A stretch of DNA of 64,000 nt. Origin: JACDAN01 sp036554945. GTDB taxonomy: Bacteria; Actinomycetota; Thermoleophilia; Gaiellales; Gaiellaceae. This document shows, piece after piece, positions 24,969 to 33,966 of the stretch. The DNA lies in assembly GCA_036554945.1 (NCBI GenBank), contig DATBMH010000044.1:8877-72876 (forward strand). Direction: 5' to 3'. The translations under genes and the position numbers were made by a program. The notes below the pieces were generated by a model. It made no database searches and was not told where the DNA came from. It saw nothing but the letters and a program-made list of their open reading frames with translations. Positions within the stretch are counted from its first letter, which is position 1, and each line of letters begins with the position of its first letter.

Positions 24969-25904
24969 CTAGCAGGGGAAGTGGATCTCGTTGCTGGGCG
25001 CGGACACGTTGCCGGACGTGTCCACGGCCCTGGCGACGATCGTGTTGACCGCGCCGTCAACGCGGCAGTACGCGATCGTCGAGTCCCACCCGATCACCCA
25101 GCTCTCGAAGGCGAACTGTCCGTTGACGAAGATCTCGTAGAGGATCTGCGACTGCGGATCGGTGTCGTCCGTGGACTGGTCCCACTCGAGCCATGCCTCG
25201 GGGGCCTGGCTCTCGGAGGAGAGCCGCAGGTTGCCCGGTGGGGACGGCGCGACGTCGTCCCGCTTCGGGGGAGTGGTCACGGTGAGGACGTTGCTCGTGG
25301 TCGTGTTCCCCGACCGGTCCCGTGCCGTGACGTGGAACGTGTAGGTGGTCGACGGGGTCAGGTGGATGAACATGTTCGTGCGGAACCCGAGGATGTCGGT
25401 GCCCGCCTCGACGCCGTCCTTGAAGAGCGTGTACCAGACCTGGCTCGTGTTGTCGGTCGAGCCGGTCCAGGACAGCTGGATCCTGGTGGGGACGACGGAG
25501 GTCGCCGAAAGGACGGGCGGTGGGCTCGGCGGCGTCGTATCCGGCGGCGTCGTGTACGTCACGACGTTGCTGCTCTTGGAGCGGTTGCCGGCCGCGTCGA
25601 TGGCGACGACCGACCAGTGGGTGGTCGTGTCCGGCATGAGCCTCGTCATCGTGAAGGTGGTCTTCGGCGGGTCGACGCGGAAGCAGCCGAGGCCGCTCTT
25701 CTGGACGCAGTACCACCAGTTGGACGAGTTGTCGCTGGCCTTGTTCCAGGCGAGCGTGATGCTGGTGTCGCTGGATGCCGTGATTCGGAGGTTCGTCGGT
25801 GCGGTGGGCGGCGTGCGGTCGCGTGATGCCGCGGGTGCGGCCGCCGTGAAGACGAGCGCGAGCACGAACAGGCACGTAGCCCGAGCTGCGTTGCGGACGA
25901 GCAT
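24969..25904 (-). CDS. Secreted protein with three fibronectin type III domains
   Basis: From ATG 25904 the protein has 311 residues. A signal peptide (LFVLALVFTAAAPAAS) is followed by three fibronectin-III repeats (about 32-120, 125-215, 220-311). Each begins TPPTAPTNL, PPSPPPVLSAT or APSPPGNLRL and ends with the AIDAAGNRSKSSN, ARDRSGNTTTSN or AVDTSGNVSAPSN turn. There is no catalytic domain. It is probably a cell-surface or matrix-binding protein. An AGGAG SD lies before this ATG, which decides the start. Confidence 0.85.
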   Translation of the reverse strand: MLVRNAARATCLFVLALVFTAAAPAASRDRTPPTAPTNLRITASSDTSITLAWNKASDNSSNWWYCVQKSGLGCFRVDPPKTTFTMTRLMPDTTTHWSVVAIDAAGNRSKSSNVVTYTTPPDTTPPSPPPVLSATSVVPTRIQLSWTGSTDNTSQVWYTLFKDGVEAGTDILGFRTNMFIHLTPSTTYTFHVTARDRSGNTTTSNVLTVTTPPKRDDVAPSPPGNLRLSSESQAPEAWLEWDQSTDDTDPQSQILYEIFVNGQFAFESWVIGWDSTIAYCRVDGAVNTIVARAVDTSGNVSAPSNEIHFPC

Positions 25905-25974
25905 CTCGGTCTCCTCTCCCCCCGTCTGCGGTTTCTGCGGGGGCATACGCCCGCGTCTGGCGAGCGGATTGCTA

Positions 25975-25997
25975 CGGGGTGGGGTAGCCCCACCCCG
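25975..25997. other. Perfect 10-bp hairpin in divergent promoter region
   Basis: CGGGGTGGGG at 25975-25984 pairs with CCCCACCCCG at 25988-25997 around TAG. It lies between the fibronectin-III gene and the sigma-factor gene, upstream of both. It is therefore more likely a regulatory palindrome or 5'-UTR structure than a terminator. Confidence 0.45.
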
Positions 25998-26041
25998 CCG
26001 GCAGCGATGAGTTTGCGGCGGAACACGCGTCGTATGGCGTG

Positions 26042-27046
26042 ATGAGACAGGCAGCGACAGAGGCCGACGAGACCCTGGTCGCCGCGCGAGCGGGCGACGA
26101 GACGGCGTTCTCGGAGCTCGTCGAGGAGTACCGGCACGAGCTCCAGGTGCACTGCTACCGGATGCTCGGATCGCTGGAGGACTCCGAGGACCTCGTCCAG
26201 GAGACCTTCCTGCGCGCCTGGCGCAAGCGCGCGAGCTTCCGTGGCGACTCGTCCTTCCGCGCCTGGCTCTACGGCATCGCGACCAACGCGTGCCTCGACG
26301 CGCTCGCCCGGCGGCCGCGGGTGGCGCACCACGAGGGCGTTCGGCCGCAGGGCGAGGTGCCCTGGCTGCGGCCCTACCCGGATCGCCTGCTACCGGAGGC
26401 CGCGTCGGACGGCGAGCCGGAGGCCGAGCTCGTGGAGAAGGAGACGATCGAGCTGGCGTTCATCGCCACGATCCAGCTCCTGCCGCCGAGGCAGCGCGCC
26501 GTGCTGATCTCGCGGGACGTGCTCGGCTGGTCGGCCGCGGAGTGCGCCGCGCTCTTCGACACGAGCGTCGCGGCCGTGAACAGCGCGCTCCAGCGGGCCC
26601 GGGCGACGCTGAAGCGCCACCTGTCGCCGAGCCGGGTCGAATGGCCTTCCGCACCGGAGGCGAGTCGCGAGGAGCAGCGCCTGCTCGAGCGCTACATGGA
26701 GGCGACCGAGCGCGGGGACGCGAAGGCGATGGTGCAGCTTCTCCGCGAGGACGCGTTCTGCGCCATGCCGCCGGCCCCCGACTCCTGGATCGGCAACGAG
26801 GCGATCGTGCAGGCCTGGGTCGACGGCGGCTTCGGCGACGACGACTGGGGGCACCTCCGCTGCGTGCTGACGCGTGCAAACGGACAGCCGGCCATCGCCG
26901 CCTACGTCAAGCGCGCCGGCGACACGGAGTACCGTCCGCTCGCCCTCGACGTGCTCCGGATCGAGGATGGGACGGTCGTCGAGATCATGGTCTTCACGCT
27001 CGACGAGCGACTCGTCGCCGCCCTCGACCTGCCGCCGACGCTGTGA
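26042..27046 (+). CDS. ECF sigma factor with C-terminal NTF2/SnoaL-like domain
   Basis: The protein has 334 residues. Sigma region 2 (about 15-95; YRMLGSLEDSEDLVQETFLRAWRK, FRAWLYGIATNACLD) and region 4 (about 135-190; LPPRQRAVLISRDVLGWSAAECAALFDTSVAAVNSALQRAR) are followed by an NTF2-like domain (about 215-330). Mycobacterial SigG/SigJ-type factors have this layout, and the tail controls activity in place of an anti-sigma factor. The stop overlaps the cupin start (TGATG). Alternative start GTG 26039 adds one residue. Confidence 0.88.
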   Translation: MRQAATEADETLVAARAGDETAFSELVEEYRHELQVHCYRMLGSLEDSEDLVQETFLRAWRKRASFRGDSSFRAWLYGIATNACLDALARRPRVAHHEGVRPQGEVPWLRPYPDRLLPEAASDGEPEAELVEKETIELAFIATIQLLPPRQRAVLISRDVLGWSAAECAALFDTSVAAVNSALQRARATLKRHLSPSRVEWPSAPEASREEQRLLERYMEATERGDAKAMVQLLREDAFCAMPPAPDSWIGNEAIVQAWVDGGFGDDDWGHLRCVLTRANGQPAIAAYVKRAGDTEYRPLALDVLRIEDGTVVEIMVFTLDERLVAALDLPPTL

Positions 27047-27321
27047 TGCCTCCGCCCGGCTTCGAGGTCCGGGCGGTCTCGGTCGAGCCCGGCAGCGACC
27101 GCATCTACCACCGCGACGAGTGGCGCGACGCGCTCGTCGTCGTCGTCCAGGGCGAGATCGAGCTGGACTGCCGCGACGGCAAGCGGCAGCGTCTCGCTCA
27201 CGGCGACGTCCTCTGGCTGACCGGGCTTCCGGTGCGCGCGATCCGCAACCGCCGCTCGGAGCCCGCCCTCCTCGTCGCCATCGCCCGCGGCGCACGCCCC
27301 GGGGAGACCCCCAGGGCGTGA
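27046..27321 (+). CDS. Small cupin protein
   Basis: The 91-residue single cupin barrel reads DALVVVVQGEIELDCRDGKRQRLAHGDVLWLTGLPVRAIRNRRSEPALLVAIAR. The usual metal-binding histidines are largely absent, so it may bind a ligand without metal. It shares one base with the sigma-factor stop and is certainly cotranslated. It may carry the signal for the sigma factor. Confidence 0.72.
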   Translation: MPPPGFEVRAVSVEPGSDRIYHRDEWRDALVVVVQGEIELDCRDGKRQRLAHGDVLWLTGLPVRAIRNRRSEPALLVAIARGARPGETPRA

Positions 27322-27334
27322 CCGGTGCTCGGCG

Positions 27335-27544
27335 CTAGCCGAGCTGGGCGAGGCGCTCGCGGTACTCCTCGTGCGTGAGCTCTCCGCGGGCGAAGCGCTC
27401 GGCCAGGATCTTCCGGGCGCTGTCGAGACCGCCGTCGTCCGGCCGCCGCCAGCGGCGGCTCAGGAACCAGACGGCTGCGACAATCACGGCGATCCAGAGG
27501 ATCGGCCAGATCGGCCACCATGCGTGGCTGTCTGCAATCAGCAT
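27335..27544 (-). CDS. Small membrane protein with SHOCT domain
   Basis: From ATG 27544 the protein has 69 residues. One membrane helix (WPIWPILWIAVIVAAVWFL) is followed by a basic stretch and a C-terminal SHOCT motif (ARKILAERFARGELTHEEYRERLAQLG). SHOCT modules commonly sit at the end of membrane proteins and mediate assembly. A GAGAGGGGG SD precedes the ATG. It starts five bases after the MMPL stop and is probably an accessory of that exporter. Confidence 0.8.
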   Translation of the reverse strand: MLIADSHAWWPIWPILWIAVIVAAVWFLSRRWRRPDDGGLDSARKILAERFARGELTHEEYRERLAQLG

Positions 27545-27548
27545 CGCG

Positions 27549-29654
27549 TCACCCCCTCTCTGCTGCGGTCGCAGGAACGGGCTCACCGTCGAGCCGGGGC
27601 AGGATGCGGTCGAGCCAGCGCGGCGTCCACCAGTTCGCCCGGCCCATGAGCTGCATGACGGCCGGGACGAGCACCATCCGGACGATCGTCGCGTCCACGA
27701 GGATCGCCGTCGCCATCCCGACGCCCATCAGCTTCAGGAACACCTCGGTGCTGAAGACGAAGGCGAGGAAGACCACGACCATGATCGCCGCGGCCGCGGT
27801 GATCACCCGCGCCGTCCGCGCCAGCCCCTCCGAGACCGCGCTGTGGGTCTCGCCGGTGCGCTGGTACGCCTCCCTGATCCGCGAGAGCAGGAAGACCTCG
27901 TAGTCCATCGACAGCCCGAAGAGGATCGCGAACATCATCACGGGGATGAAGGGCGGCACGGGCGTGTCCGTGTCGACGCCGACCAGGCTCCCGAACCAGC
28001 CGCCCTCCGCCGCCAGGGCCACGACGCCGTAGGCGGCGCCGACGGAGAGCAGGTTCATCACACCCGCCTTGAGCGCGATGAGCGGCGCCCGGAAGGCGAG
28101 CAGGAGCAGGATGATCGAGAGGACGACGACGCCGCCGATGAACAGCGGGATCCGCCCCTCGATGTACTCGCTCTGGTCGACGAACGCGGCCGTCAGCCCT
28201 CCGACGTGGACGCCCGGGCCCGCGACGTCGCGGAGCCGATGCACCAGGTCGGAGGTCTCGGCGTCCTGCGGCGAGGTCGTCGGCATCACGGAGATGAGCG
28301 CGGCCTCGCCGTCCGGGCTCCGTCGGACCGGAGTCACGAACGACACGCCGTCCTCGCTCCGCATGCGCCGAGCGACGTCCTCGAGCGACGAGGGATCCTC
28401 GGAGACGACAACCAGCGGCCCGCTCGAGCCGGGGCCGAAGCCGCGGCTCACCAGCTCGTAGGCCGAGCGCGTCGACGAGCCGTCCGGGTCGTTGCCCTCG
28501 TCGGGGAAGCCGTAGCGGAGGCCGAGCACCGGCAGGGTCAGGAGGACGAGCACCGCCGCACCTGCCAGGGCAGCCGTCCCCGCACGGCGCTGGATCAGCT
28601 TGCTCCAGCGGGTCGCGAGCGTGCCGCCGCCGGTGCGCAGCGACCGGCCGAGGCCCGGGATCCGCAGACGGTCGACGCGCCGCCCGAAGATCGCCAGGAG
28701 CGCAGGCAGCAGGGTGATCGACGCGAGCACGACGACCAGGACGGCAAGGCTCGCCGAGATCGCGACGCCGTACAGGAACGAGACGCCCATGAGCATCAGG
28801 CCGAGCATCGAGATGACGACCGTCCCACCGGCGACGACCACGCTGCGCCCGGCGGTCGTGAGCGCCTCGGCGAGCGCGGCCCGTTCGTCGGCGCCGTCGA
28901 GCATCGCCGTGCGGAACCGCGTGAGGATCAGCAGCGCGTAGTCGATCCCGACGCCGATGCCGATCAGCCCGGCGACGGCCGGCGCGAAGTCCGGCGTGTC
29001 GACGAGCAGCGCGACGATCCCGATCAGGCTCGCCGAGATGCCGAGCCCGAAGATCGCCACGAGCAGAGGCAGCCCTGCGGCCACGACGGAGCCGAACGCG
29101 ATCAGCAGGACGAACGCGGCCGCGAGCAGGCCCATCAGCTCGGGCGGCTGGCCTTCCTGCGCGTTCCGGATCAGCATGCCGCCGAGCTCGACGCGGAGCC
29201 CCTCGTCCGAGGCGTCCTCGGCGAGGTCGAGCAGGCGCTCGCCCGACGCGTTCTCGATGTCCATCGCCGGGCGGTCGAGCGGCAGCTGGACCAGCCCGAT
29301 GGTGCCGTCGCGGGAGTAGCGAGGCTCGGACGCGCCGGCGATGCCGTCGACGCGTTGCGCGTCGGCGAGCAGCCGGTCGATCGGCGGTTGAGCCTGACGG
29401 GCGCCTGCCGGCGCCTCCCAGACGACGTTGACGCTGTCGCCGGAGCTTCCTGCGAAGTGCTTCTCGAGCAGATCCGTGGCCGCCTTGCTTTCGCTGCCGG
29501 GCGTGCCGAACTCGACGCCGAACTCGCCTGCGAGCTGCGGGACGATCACCAGGGCCGCCGCGAGGGTGGCGACCCACGCCAGGACGACGGTCCAACGGCG
29601 GCGGTAGGTCAGATCTGCGAGACGTGCGAGACGAGATGTGTGTGAGGTAGCCAT
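27549..29654 (-). CDS. MMPL/RND-family membrane transporter
   Basis: The 701-residue protein has the two-fold RND plan. One helix is followed by a large outer domain (about 50-185) and five helices with LLIAFGSVVAAGLPLLVAIFGLG and GIGVGIDYALLILTRFR. A second half follows with an outer domain (about 385-500) and ILFGLSMDYEVFLLSRI. Such proteins export lipids or drugs using the proton gradient. ATG 29654 is preceded by a leaderless-type -10 box. It is divergent from a two-component system that may control it. Confidence 0.9.
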   Translation of the reverse strand: MATSHTSRLARLADLTYRRRWTVVLAWVATLAAALVIVPQLAGEFGVEFGTPGSESKAATDLLEKHFAGSSGDSVNVVWEAPAGARQAQPPIDRLLADAQRVDGIAGASEPRYSRDGTIGLVQLPLDRPAMDIENASGERLLDLAEDASDEGLRVELGGMLIRNAQEGQPPELMGLLAAAFVLLIAFGSVVAAGLPLLVAIFGLGISASLIGIVALLVDTPDFAPAVAGLIGIGVGIDYALLILTRFRTAMLDGADERAALAEALTTAGRSVVVAGGTVVISMLGLMLMGVSFLYGVAISASLAVLVVVLASITLLPALLAIFGRRVDRLRIPGLGRSLRTGGGTLATRWSKLIQRRAGTAALAGAAVLVLLTLPVLGLRYGFPDEGNDPDGSSTRSAYELVSRGFGPGSSGPLVVVSEDPSSLEDVARRMRSEDGVSFVTPVRRSPDGEAALISVMPTTSPQDAETSDLVHRLRDVAGPGVHVGGLTAAFVDQSEYIEGRIPLFIGGVVVLSIILLLLAFRAPLIALKAGVMNLLSVGAAYGVVALAAEGGWFGSLVGVDTDTPVPPFIPVMMFAILFGLSMDYEVFLLSRIREAYQRTGETHSAVSEGLARTARVITAAAAIMVVVFLAFVFSTEVFLKLMGVGMATAILVDATIVRMVLVPAVMQLMGRANWWTPRWLDRILPRLDGEPVPATAAERG

Positions 29655-29661
29655 GGCCGCG

Positions 29662-29667
29662 ACGGTA
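29662..29667 (-). promoter_or_regulatory. -10 hexamer TACCGT, leaderless start of MMPL gene
   Basis: On the minus strand TACCGT ends seven bases before the ATG at 29654, without an SD sequence. This selects 29654 over an ATG nine codons further upstream. Confidence 0.5.
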
Positions 29668-29765
29668 GGAGCGCCGACCACCGAGCCACAACGCCCTCAG
29701 GGAGGAGCTTCGGGATCCTCCTGCGGGGGTACAGAGACCACCCGCAGGTGGTACGAGACCGCGGC

Positions 29766-29771
29766 TACGCT
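29766..29771 (+). promoter_or_regulatory. -10 hexamer TACGCT, leaderless start of histidine kinase
   Basis: TACGCT ends six bases before the ATG at 29778 and no SD sequence is present. Together with the box at 29662-29667 it defines a divergent promoter region of about 120 bases. Confidence 0.5.
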
Positions 29772-29777
29772 CGCGTC

Positions 29778-30917
29778 ATGCGCAGGGAACGCGCGATCGA
29801 CATCGGGATCGCGCTCGCCGTCTTCGCGCTGACGCTCGCGACCCTCTCCAGCGGCGGCGTGTCCGGCGACGACGACGCGCGAGACCTCGACGGGCTCGGC
29901 GTGGCGCTGGCGGCCGTCGCCTCGCTCCCGCTCGTGGCCCGCCGCCGGTCGCCGCTCGCAGTGTTCGTCGTCACCGCGATCGCCAGCGCCGCTATCAACC
30001 TCGTCGGCTACCCGGCGGGCCCGCCCGTCGGTCCCACGGTCGCGCTCTTCTTCGTCGGGCTGTACGGAGACGGGCCCCGGCAGAGCGGGCGGCTGACAGC
30101 CGGAGTCATCGGCCTCTTCTTCCTCGTCCACGTCGTCGCGGCCAGCTACGGGCGCGGCGAGTCGCCAGTGGTGCCGATGCTCTTCGGTGCGCTGGTCTGG
30201 GGCGGCGCCTGGGTGCTCGGAGACCGGGTCCGGCTGCGGCGCGACCGGGTCTCGGAGCTCGAGCAGCGCGCCCGGCGCGCCGAGCGGGACGCGCAGCGCG
30301 AGCGGGAACTCGCGGCGGCCGAGGAGCGCACGCGCATCGCACGGGACCTCCACGACTCGGCCGGCCATGCGATCAACGTCATCCTCGTGCAGGCCGGCGC
30401 GGCCCGACTCCTGGCGGAGAAGGACCCGGCGCAGTCCCGCGAGGCGCTTGCGACGATCGAGAGCCTCGCGCGTGAGACGCTGACCGAGATCGACGGACTG
30501 GTACGGGCGCTCCGCGAGGACGAGGACCGGCCCCAGGCGCCGATCGGGCTGGCCGCGGTGGACGGGCTCGTCCAGCGCCATCGCGATGCGGGGCTCGTCG
30601 TCGACCTCGAGGTGAGCGGCGACCGCAGGCCACTGCCTCCGGCCACGGATCAGGCCGCCTACCGCATCCTCCAGGAGTCGCTGACGAACGCGCTGCGCCA
30701 CGGAAGCGGCAGCGCCGGCGTCGCGCTCGTTTACGGCGACGACCGGATCGAGATCATGGTCGACAACCCCGCGCCGCCGGACGGATCGCCCGCAGAGGGC
30801 CATGGGCTCGTCGGGATGCGAGAGCGCGCGTCGCTGCTCGGCGGCACCGTCTCGCACGAGTCGGCGAACGGGCGCTTCCGGGTGCACGCCGTGCTGCCGT
30901 GTCGGAGCGAGCAGTGA
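29778..30917 (+). CDS. Sensor histidine kinase (HisKA_3 type)
   Basis: The 379-residue kinase has about five N-terminal membrane segments with almost no extracytoplasmic loop. A short coiled coil follows, then the HisKA_3 helix with His in ARDLHDSAGHAINVI and a HATPase domain (YRILQESLTNALRHG, MVDNPAPPDG, GHGLVGMRERASLLGG). Intramembrane-sensing kinases of this kind often respond to envelope stress and control exporters. Its response regulator and a DrrAB-type exporter follow, and the MMPL exporter is divergent. Confidence 0.9.
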   Translation: MRRERAIDIGIALAVFALTLATLSSGGVSGDDDARDLDGLGVALAAVASLPLVARRRSPLAVFVVTAIASAAINLVGYPAGPPVGPTVALFFVGLYGDGPRQSGRLTAGVIGLFFLVHVVAASYGRGESPVVPMLFGALVWGGAWVLGDRVRLRRDRVSELEQRARRAERDAQRERELAAAEERTRIARDLHDSAGHAINVILVQAGAARLLAEKDPAQSREALATIESLARETLTEIDGLVRALREDEDRPQAPIGLAAVDGLVQRHRDAGLVVDLEVSGDRRPLPPATDQAAYRILQESLTNALRHGSGSAGVALVYGDDRIEIMVDNPAPPDGSPAEGHGLVGMRERASLLGGTVSHESANGRFRVHAVLPCRSEQ

Positions 30918-31591
30918 CCGGCGAGCGCGTTCGCGTCCTGCTGGTGGACGACGACGACCTGATGCGCGCGGGCCTGCGCGCGGTGCTCTCGAGCGACGAC
31001 GGGATCGAGGTCGCGGGCGAGGCGGGAGACGGCGGCGAGGCATTGGCGTTCGTCAGGACGACAGGTCCCCACGTCGTCCTCATGGACATCCGCATGCCCG
31101 GCGTGGACGGGATCTCGGCGACGCGCGAGCTCCTAGCCGAGTCGCCGGAGGTCAAGGTGCTCGTCCTCACGACGTTCGAGGACGACGAGTACATCTTCGA
31201 CGCCCTCAGCGCCGGCGCCTCGGGGTTCCTCCTCAAGCGGACGCAGCCCGAGGACCTGATCGACGCCATCCACACGGTGGCGGACGGCGACTCGCTGCTC
31301 TCGCCGTCCGTGACCCGGCGCGTGATCGACCGGATGGCGACGCAGCCGGTCGCCGGCCTGTCCGGGGCGCGCCTCGAGGACCTGACGCCGCGCGAGCGCG
31401 AGGTGCTCGAGCTGATCGGCCGGGGGCTCTCGAACCGCGAGATCGCCGACGAGTTCGTGATCGAGGAGTCCACTGTGAAGACCCACGTCAAGCGGATCCT
31501 CACGAAGCTCGGGCTCCGCGATCGTGTCCAGGCGGTGATCCTCGCGTACGAGACCGGCCTCATCCGTCCAGGCCCGAAGCCGGACAGGTAG
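30914..31591 (+). CDS. NarL/LuxR-family response regulator
   Basis: The 225-residue protein starts at GTG 30914 in a 4-nt GTGA overlap with the kinase; GTG 30899 is possible. The receiver has VDDDD, VLMDIRMPG and GFLLKRTQ. The HTH is LTPREREVLELIGRGLSNREIADEF with ESTVKTHVKRILTKLGLRDR. It is the cognate partner of the upstream kinase and precedes the exporter genes by about 10 bases. Confidence 0.92.
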   Translation: MTGERVRVLLVDDDDLMRAGLRAVLSSDDGIEVAGEAGDGGEALAFVRTTGPHVVLMDIRMPGVDGISATRELLAESPEVKVLVLTTFEDDEYIFDALSAGASGFLLKRTQPEDLIDAIHTVADGDSLLSPSVTRRVIDRMATQPVAGLSGARLEDLTPREREVLELIGRGLSNREIADEFVIEESTVKTHVKRILTKLGLRDRVQAVILAYETGLIRPGPKPDR

Positions 31592-31601
31592 GTTGAAGCG
31601 C

Positions 31602-32573
31602 GTGGCCGATTCTGCCGTCGCGGTCGAAACGCAGGGCCTGCGCAAGCGCTACGGCGACGTCGAGGCGCTTCGGGGCATCGACCTCCGGGTCGAGGCTGGG
31701 ATGGTCTTCGGCCTCCTCGGGCCCAACGGCGCCGGGAAGACGACCGCGGTCCGGATCCTCACGACGCTCCTCCGGGCGGACGAGGGCTCCGCGAGGGTCG
31801 CCGGCTTCGACGTCGTGCGCGAGCCGGCGCAGGTCCGCCGGCACATCGGGCTCGCGGGCCAGTACGCCGCCGTCGACGAGAACCTGTCCGGCTTCGAGAA
31901 CCTCGAGATGGTCGGCCGCCTGTACCACCTCGGCCGCGGCCCCTCGCGTCAGCGCGCCAACGAGCTCCTCGCCGACTTCGAGCTCGACGAGGCCGGCGCC
32001 CGGCTGGTCCGCACCTACTCCGGAGGCATGCGCCGCCGCCTCGATCTCGCCGCCGCGCTCGTGGCCCGGCCGCCCGTCCTCTTCCTCGACGAGCCGACCA
32101 CGGGGCTCGACATCCGCAGCCGCATGGGCCTCTGGGACGCCATGGAGGCGCTCGTCGCCGGCGGGACGACGGTCCTGCTGACGACGCAGTACCTGGACGA
32201 GGCGGACCGGCTCGCCGACCGGATCGCCGTCATCGACCGCGGCCTCGTGATCGCGGAGGGGACCTCCGACGACCTGAAGGCCCGCGTCGGGGGCGACCGG
32301 CTCGAGATCCACCTCTGCGACGGCCACCGCGGCGAGGAGGCGATTCCCGTGCTCTCGTCGATCGCGAGCGAGCCGCCGTCCGCGGACAACGGCGTCGTCA
32401 GCGTTCCCCTGCAGGAGCGGAGCGGCGCCATCGCCGAGGCCGTCCGCCGCCTGGACGACGCGGGGATCACCATCGACGACATCGCCGTGCGCAGGCCGAC
32501 GCTCGACGACGTGTTCCTGCGGCTGACCGGCCACGCCGCCGAGCAGGAGGAAGAGGAGGTCGAGGCGCGATGA
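31602..32573 (+). CDS. Daunorubicin-resistance-type ABC exporter ATPase (DrrA-like)
   Basis: The 323-residue ATPase has Walker A GPNGAGKTT, LAGQYAAVDENLSGFENL after it (a DrrA signature), SGGMRRRLDLA, LFLDEPTTGLD and the switch TTQYLDEADRLADRIAVID. The C-terminal extension ends RRPTLDDVFLRLTGH. GTG 31602 is preceded seven bases upstream by TAGGTT, which also contains the previous stop; TTG 31593 is the alternative start. It forms a pump with the next gene. Confidence 0.9.
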   Translation: MADSAVAVETQGLRKRYGDVEALRGIDLRVEAGMVFGLLGPNGAGKTTAVRILTTLLRADEGSARVAGFDVVREPAQVRRHIGLAGQYAAVDENLSGFENLEMVGRLYHLGRGPSRQRANELLADFELDEAGARLVRTYSGGMRRRLDLAAALVARPPVLFLDEPTTGLDIRSRMGLWDAMEALVAGGTTVLLTTQYLDEADRLADRIAVIDRGLVIAEGTSDDLKARVGGDRLEIHLCDGHRGEEAIPVLSSIASEPPSADNGVVSVPLQERSGAIAEAVRRLDDAGITIDDIAVRRPTLDDVFLRLTGHAAEQEEEEVEAR

Positions 32574-33343
32574 GCGAGCTCCACTACGCGGTCGGTGACA
32601 CGATGGTTCTCGCGAAGCGCAGCCTCAAGCGGATCCCGCGCCAGCCCGACCTGCTGGTCGGCTTCACGATCCAGCCGATCATGTTCGTGCTGCTGTTCGT
32701 GTACGTCTTCGGCGGCGCGATCGACACCGGGCCGCTCGACTACGTCGACTTCCTGATCCCCGGGATCATCGTCCAGTCGATGGTCTTCGGCGGCTTCGTG
32801 ACCGCCCTCGGCCTCGCGGAGGACCTCAAGAAGGGCCTGATCGACCGCTTCCGGTCGCTGCCGATGTGGGGCCCGGCCGTGATCTCCGGGCGGATCCTCG
32901 CCGACGTCGGGACGAACGTCATCCAGCTCGTGATCATGTTCACCGTCGGGATCGTCGCCGGCTTCCGGTTCGACTCGAGCGCCGCAGAGATCGTCGCCGG
33001 GATGGCGCTGCTCCTGCTGATCGGCTACGCATTCTCGTGGGTGTTCGCGTTCATCGGGCTCTCCTCGTCGTCGCCCGAGGCGTCGAACGCCTACGGCTTC
33101 ACGATCCTCTTCCCGCTCACGTTCATCTCGTCCGCGTTCGTCCCGGTCGAGACGATGCCGGACTGGCTGCAGCCGATCGCCGAGCACAACCCGTTCACGA
33201 CGATGGTCGACGCCGCCCGCGCGCTCTTCCTCGGGACCCCGGCGGGGAACAGCATCTGGCTCGCCGTGGTCTGGTCGCTGCTGATCATCGCGGTCTTCAG
33301 CGTGCTCTCGGTGTGGCGGTACCGCCGCGCCGTCGGCCGCTAG
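32570..33343 (+). CDS. ABC-2 exporter permease (DrrB-like)
   Basis: The 257-residue protein has six membrane segments and DrrB-family landmarks: TMVLAKRSLKRIPRQPDLLVGFTIQPIMFVLLF, the EDLKKGLIDRFRSLPM coupling helix and FISSAFVPVETMPDWLQPIAEHNPFT. It overlaps the ATPase by four bases (ATGA). Its stop overlaps the convergent response regulator by four bases. It probably exports a lipid or drug under control of the upstream two-component pair. Confidence 0.9.
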   Translation: MSELHYAVGDTMVLAKRSLKRIPRQPDLLVGFTIQPIMFVLLFVYVFGGAIDTGPLDYVDFLIPGIIVQSMVFGGFVTALGLAEDLKKGLIDRFRSLPMWGPAVISGRILADVGTNVIQLVIMFTVGIVAGFRFDSSAAEIVAGMALLLLIGYAFSWVFAFIGLSSSSPEASNAYGFTILFPLTFISSAFVPVETMPDWLQPIAEHNPFTTMVDAARALFLGTPAGNSIWLAVVWSLLIIAVFSVLSVWRYRRAVGR

Positions 33344-33966
33344 TCGGCCAGCAGGCCGCGCTCCATCGCGTAGCGCACGAGGCCGGCACGGCTCGAGAGC
33401 CGCAGCTTCTGCATCACGTGGGCGCGGTGCGTCTCGACGGTCCGGATCGAGAGCTCGAGCTCGTCGGCGATCTCGTTGTTCGTGTGCCCGAGCGCCAGGA
33501 GACGGAGGACCTCCCGCTGCCGCGCCGTCAGCCGGTCGTCGTCCAGGCCCGCCCGCTGCCGGGTCTCCGAGGCGATGATCCGCGCGCCCAGGTCCGGATC
33601 GACGTACCACTCGCCCGCCGCAAGCGCGCGCACGGCGGCGACGATCGCCGTGTCGGATGCGCCGTCGGAGACGAACCCGCTCGCGCCCGCACCGAACGCC
33701 GCGCGAACCGCTGCCGGGTCGTCCCGCGCCGAGACGACGAGCGCCCTGCTCTCGGGTGCCTCGCCGAGCAGCGTGGGAAGGGCCTCGCCGGCCAGCGAGC
33801 CGCGGCAGTCGACGAGGATCACGTCAGGCTGCTGCAGCCGCGCCTCGAGGACAGCCTCGCGAAGGTCCTCCGCCTCGGCGATCCCCGCCGCCTGCGGGCC
33901 CAGCAGGCGCTTGAAGCCGGAGCGCGCGGCGGGGTCGCTGCCGAGGATCAGGATCCGCGGGGTCAC
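33340..33966 (-). CDS. LuxR-family regulator with atypical receiver domain
   Basis: The 208-residue protein has a receiver-like domain (1-125) and a LuxR HTH (LTARQREVLRLLALGHTNNEIADEL, RTVETHRAHVMQKLRLSSRAGL). The acidic pocket is reduced to a single Asp in ILGSDPA, the switch lysine is replaced by Ser in GASGFVSDG, and VILVDCRG keeps an Asp. Phosphorylation-independent control is likely. It is translated after TetR through a GTGA overlap, so the two regulators form an operon. Confidence 0.82.
   Translation of the reverse strand: MTPRILILGSDPAARSGFKRLLGPQAAGIAEAEDLREAVLEARLQQPDVILVDCRGSLAGEALPTLLGEAPESRALVVSARDDPAAVRAAFGAGASGFVSDGASDTAIVAAVRALAAGEWYVDPDLGARIIASETRQRAGLDDDRLTARQREVLRLLALGHTNNEIADELELSIRTVETHRAHVMQKLRLSSRAGLVRYAMERGLLAD

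Noticed and set aside
27375..29645. A 756-codon plus-strand frame opposite the MMPL gene
   Set aside because: Composition is Arg/Asp/His/Glu-rich without hydrophobic segments or motifs. The opposite strand encodes a full MMPL transporter.
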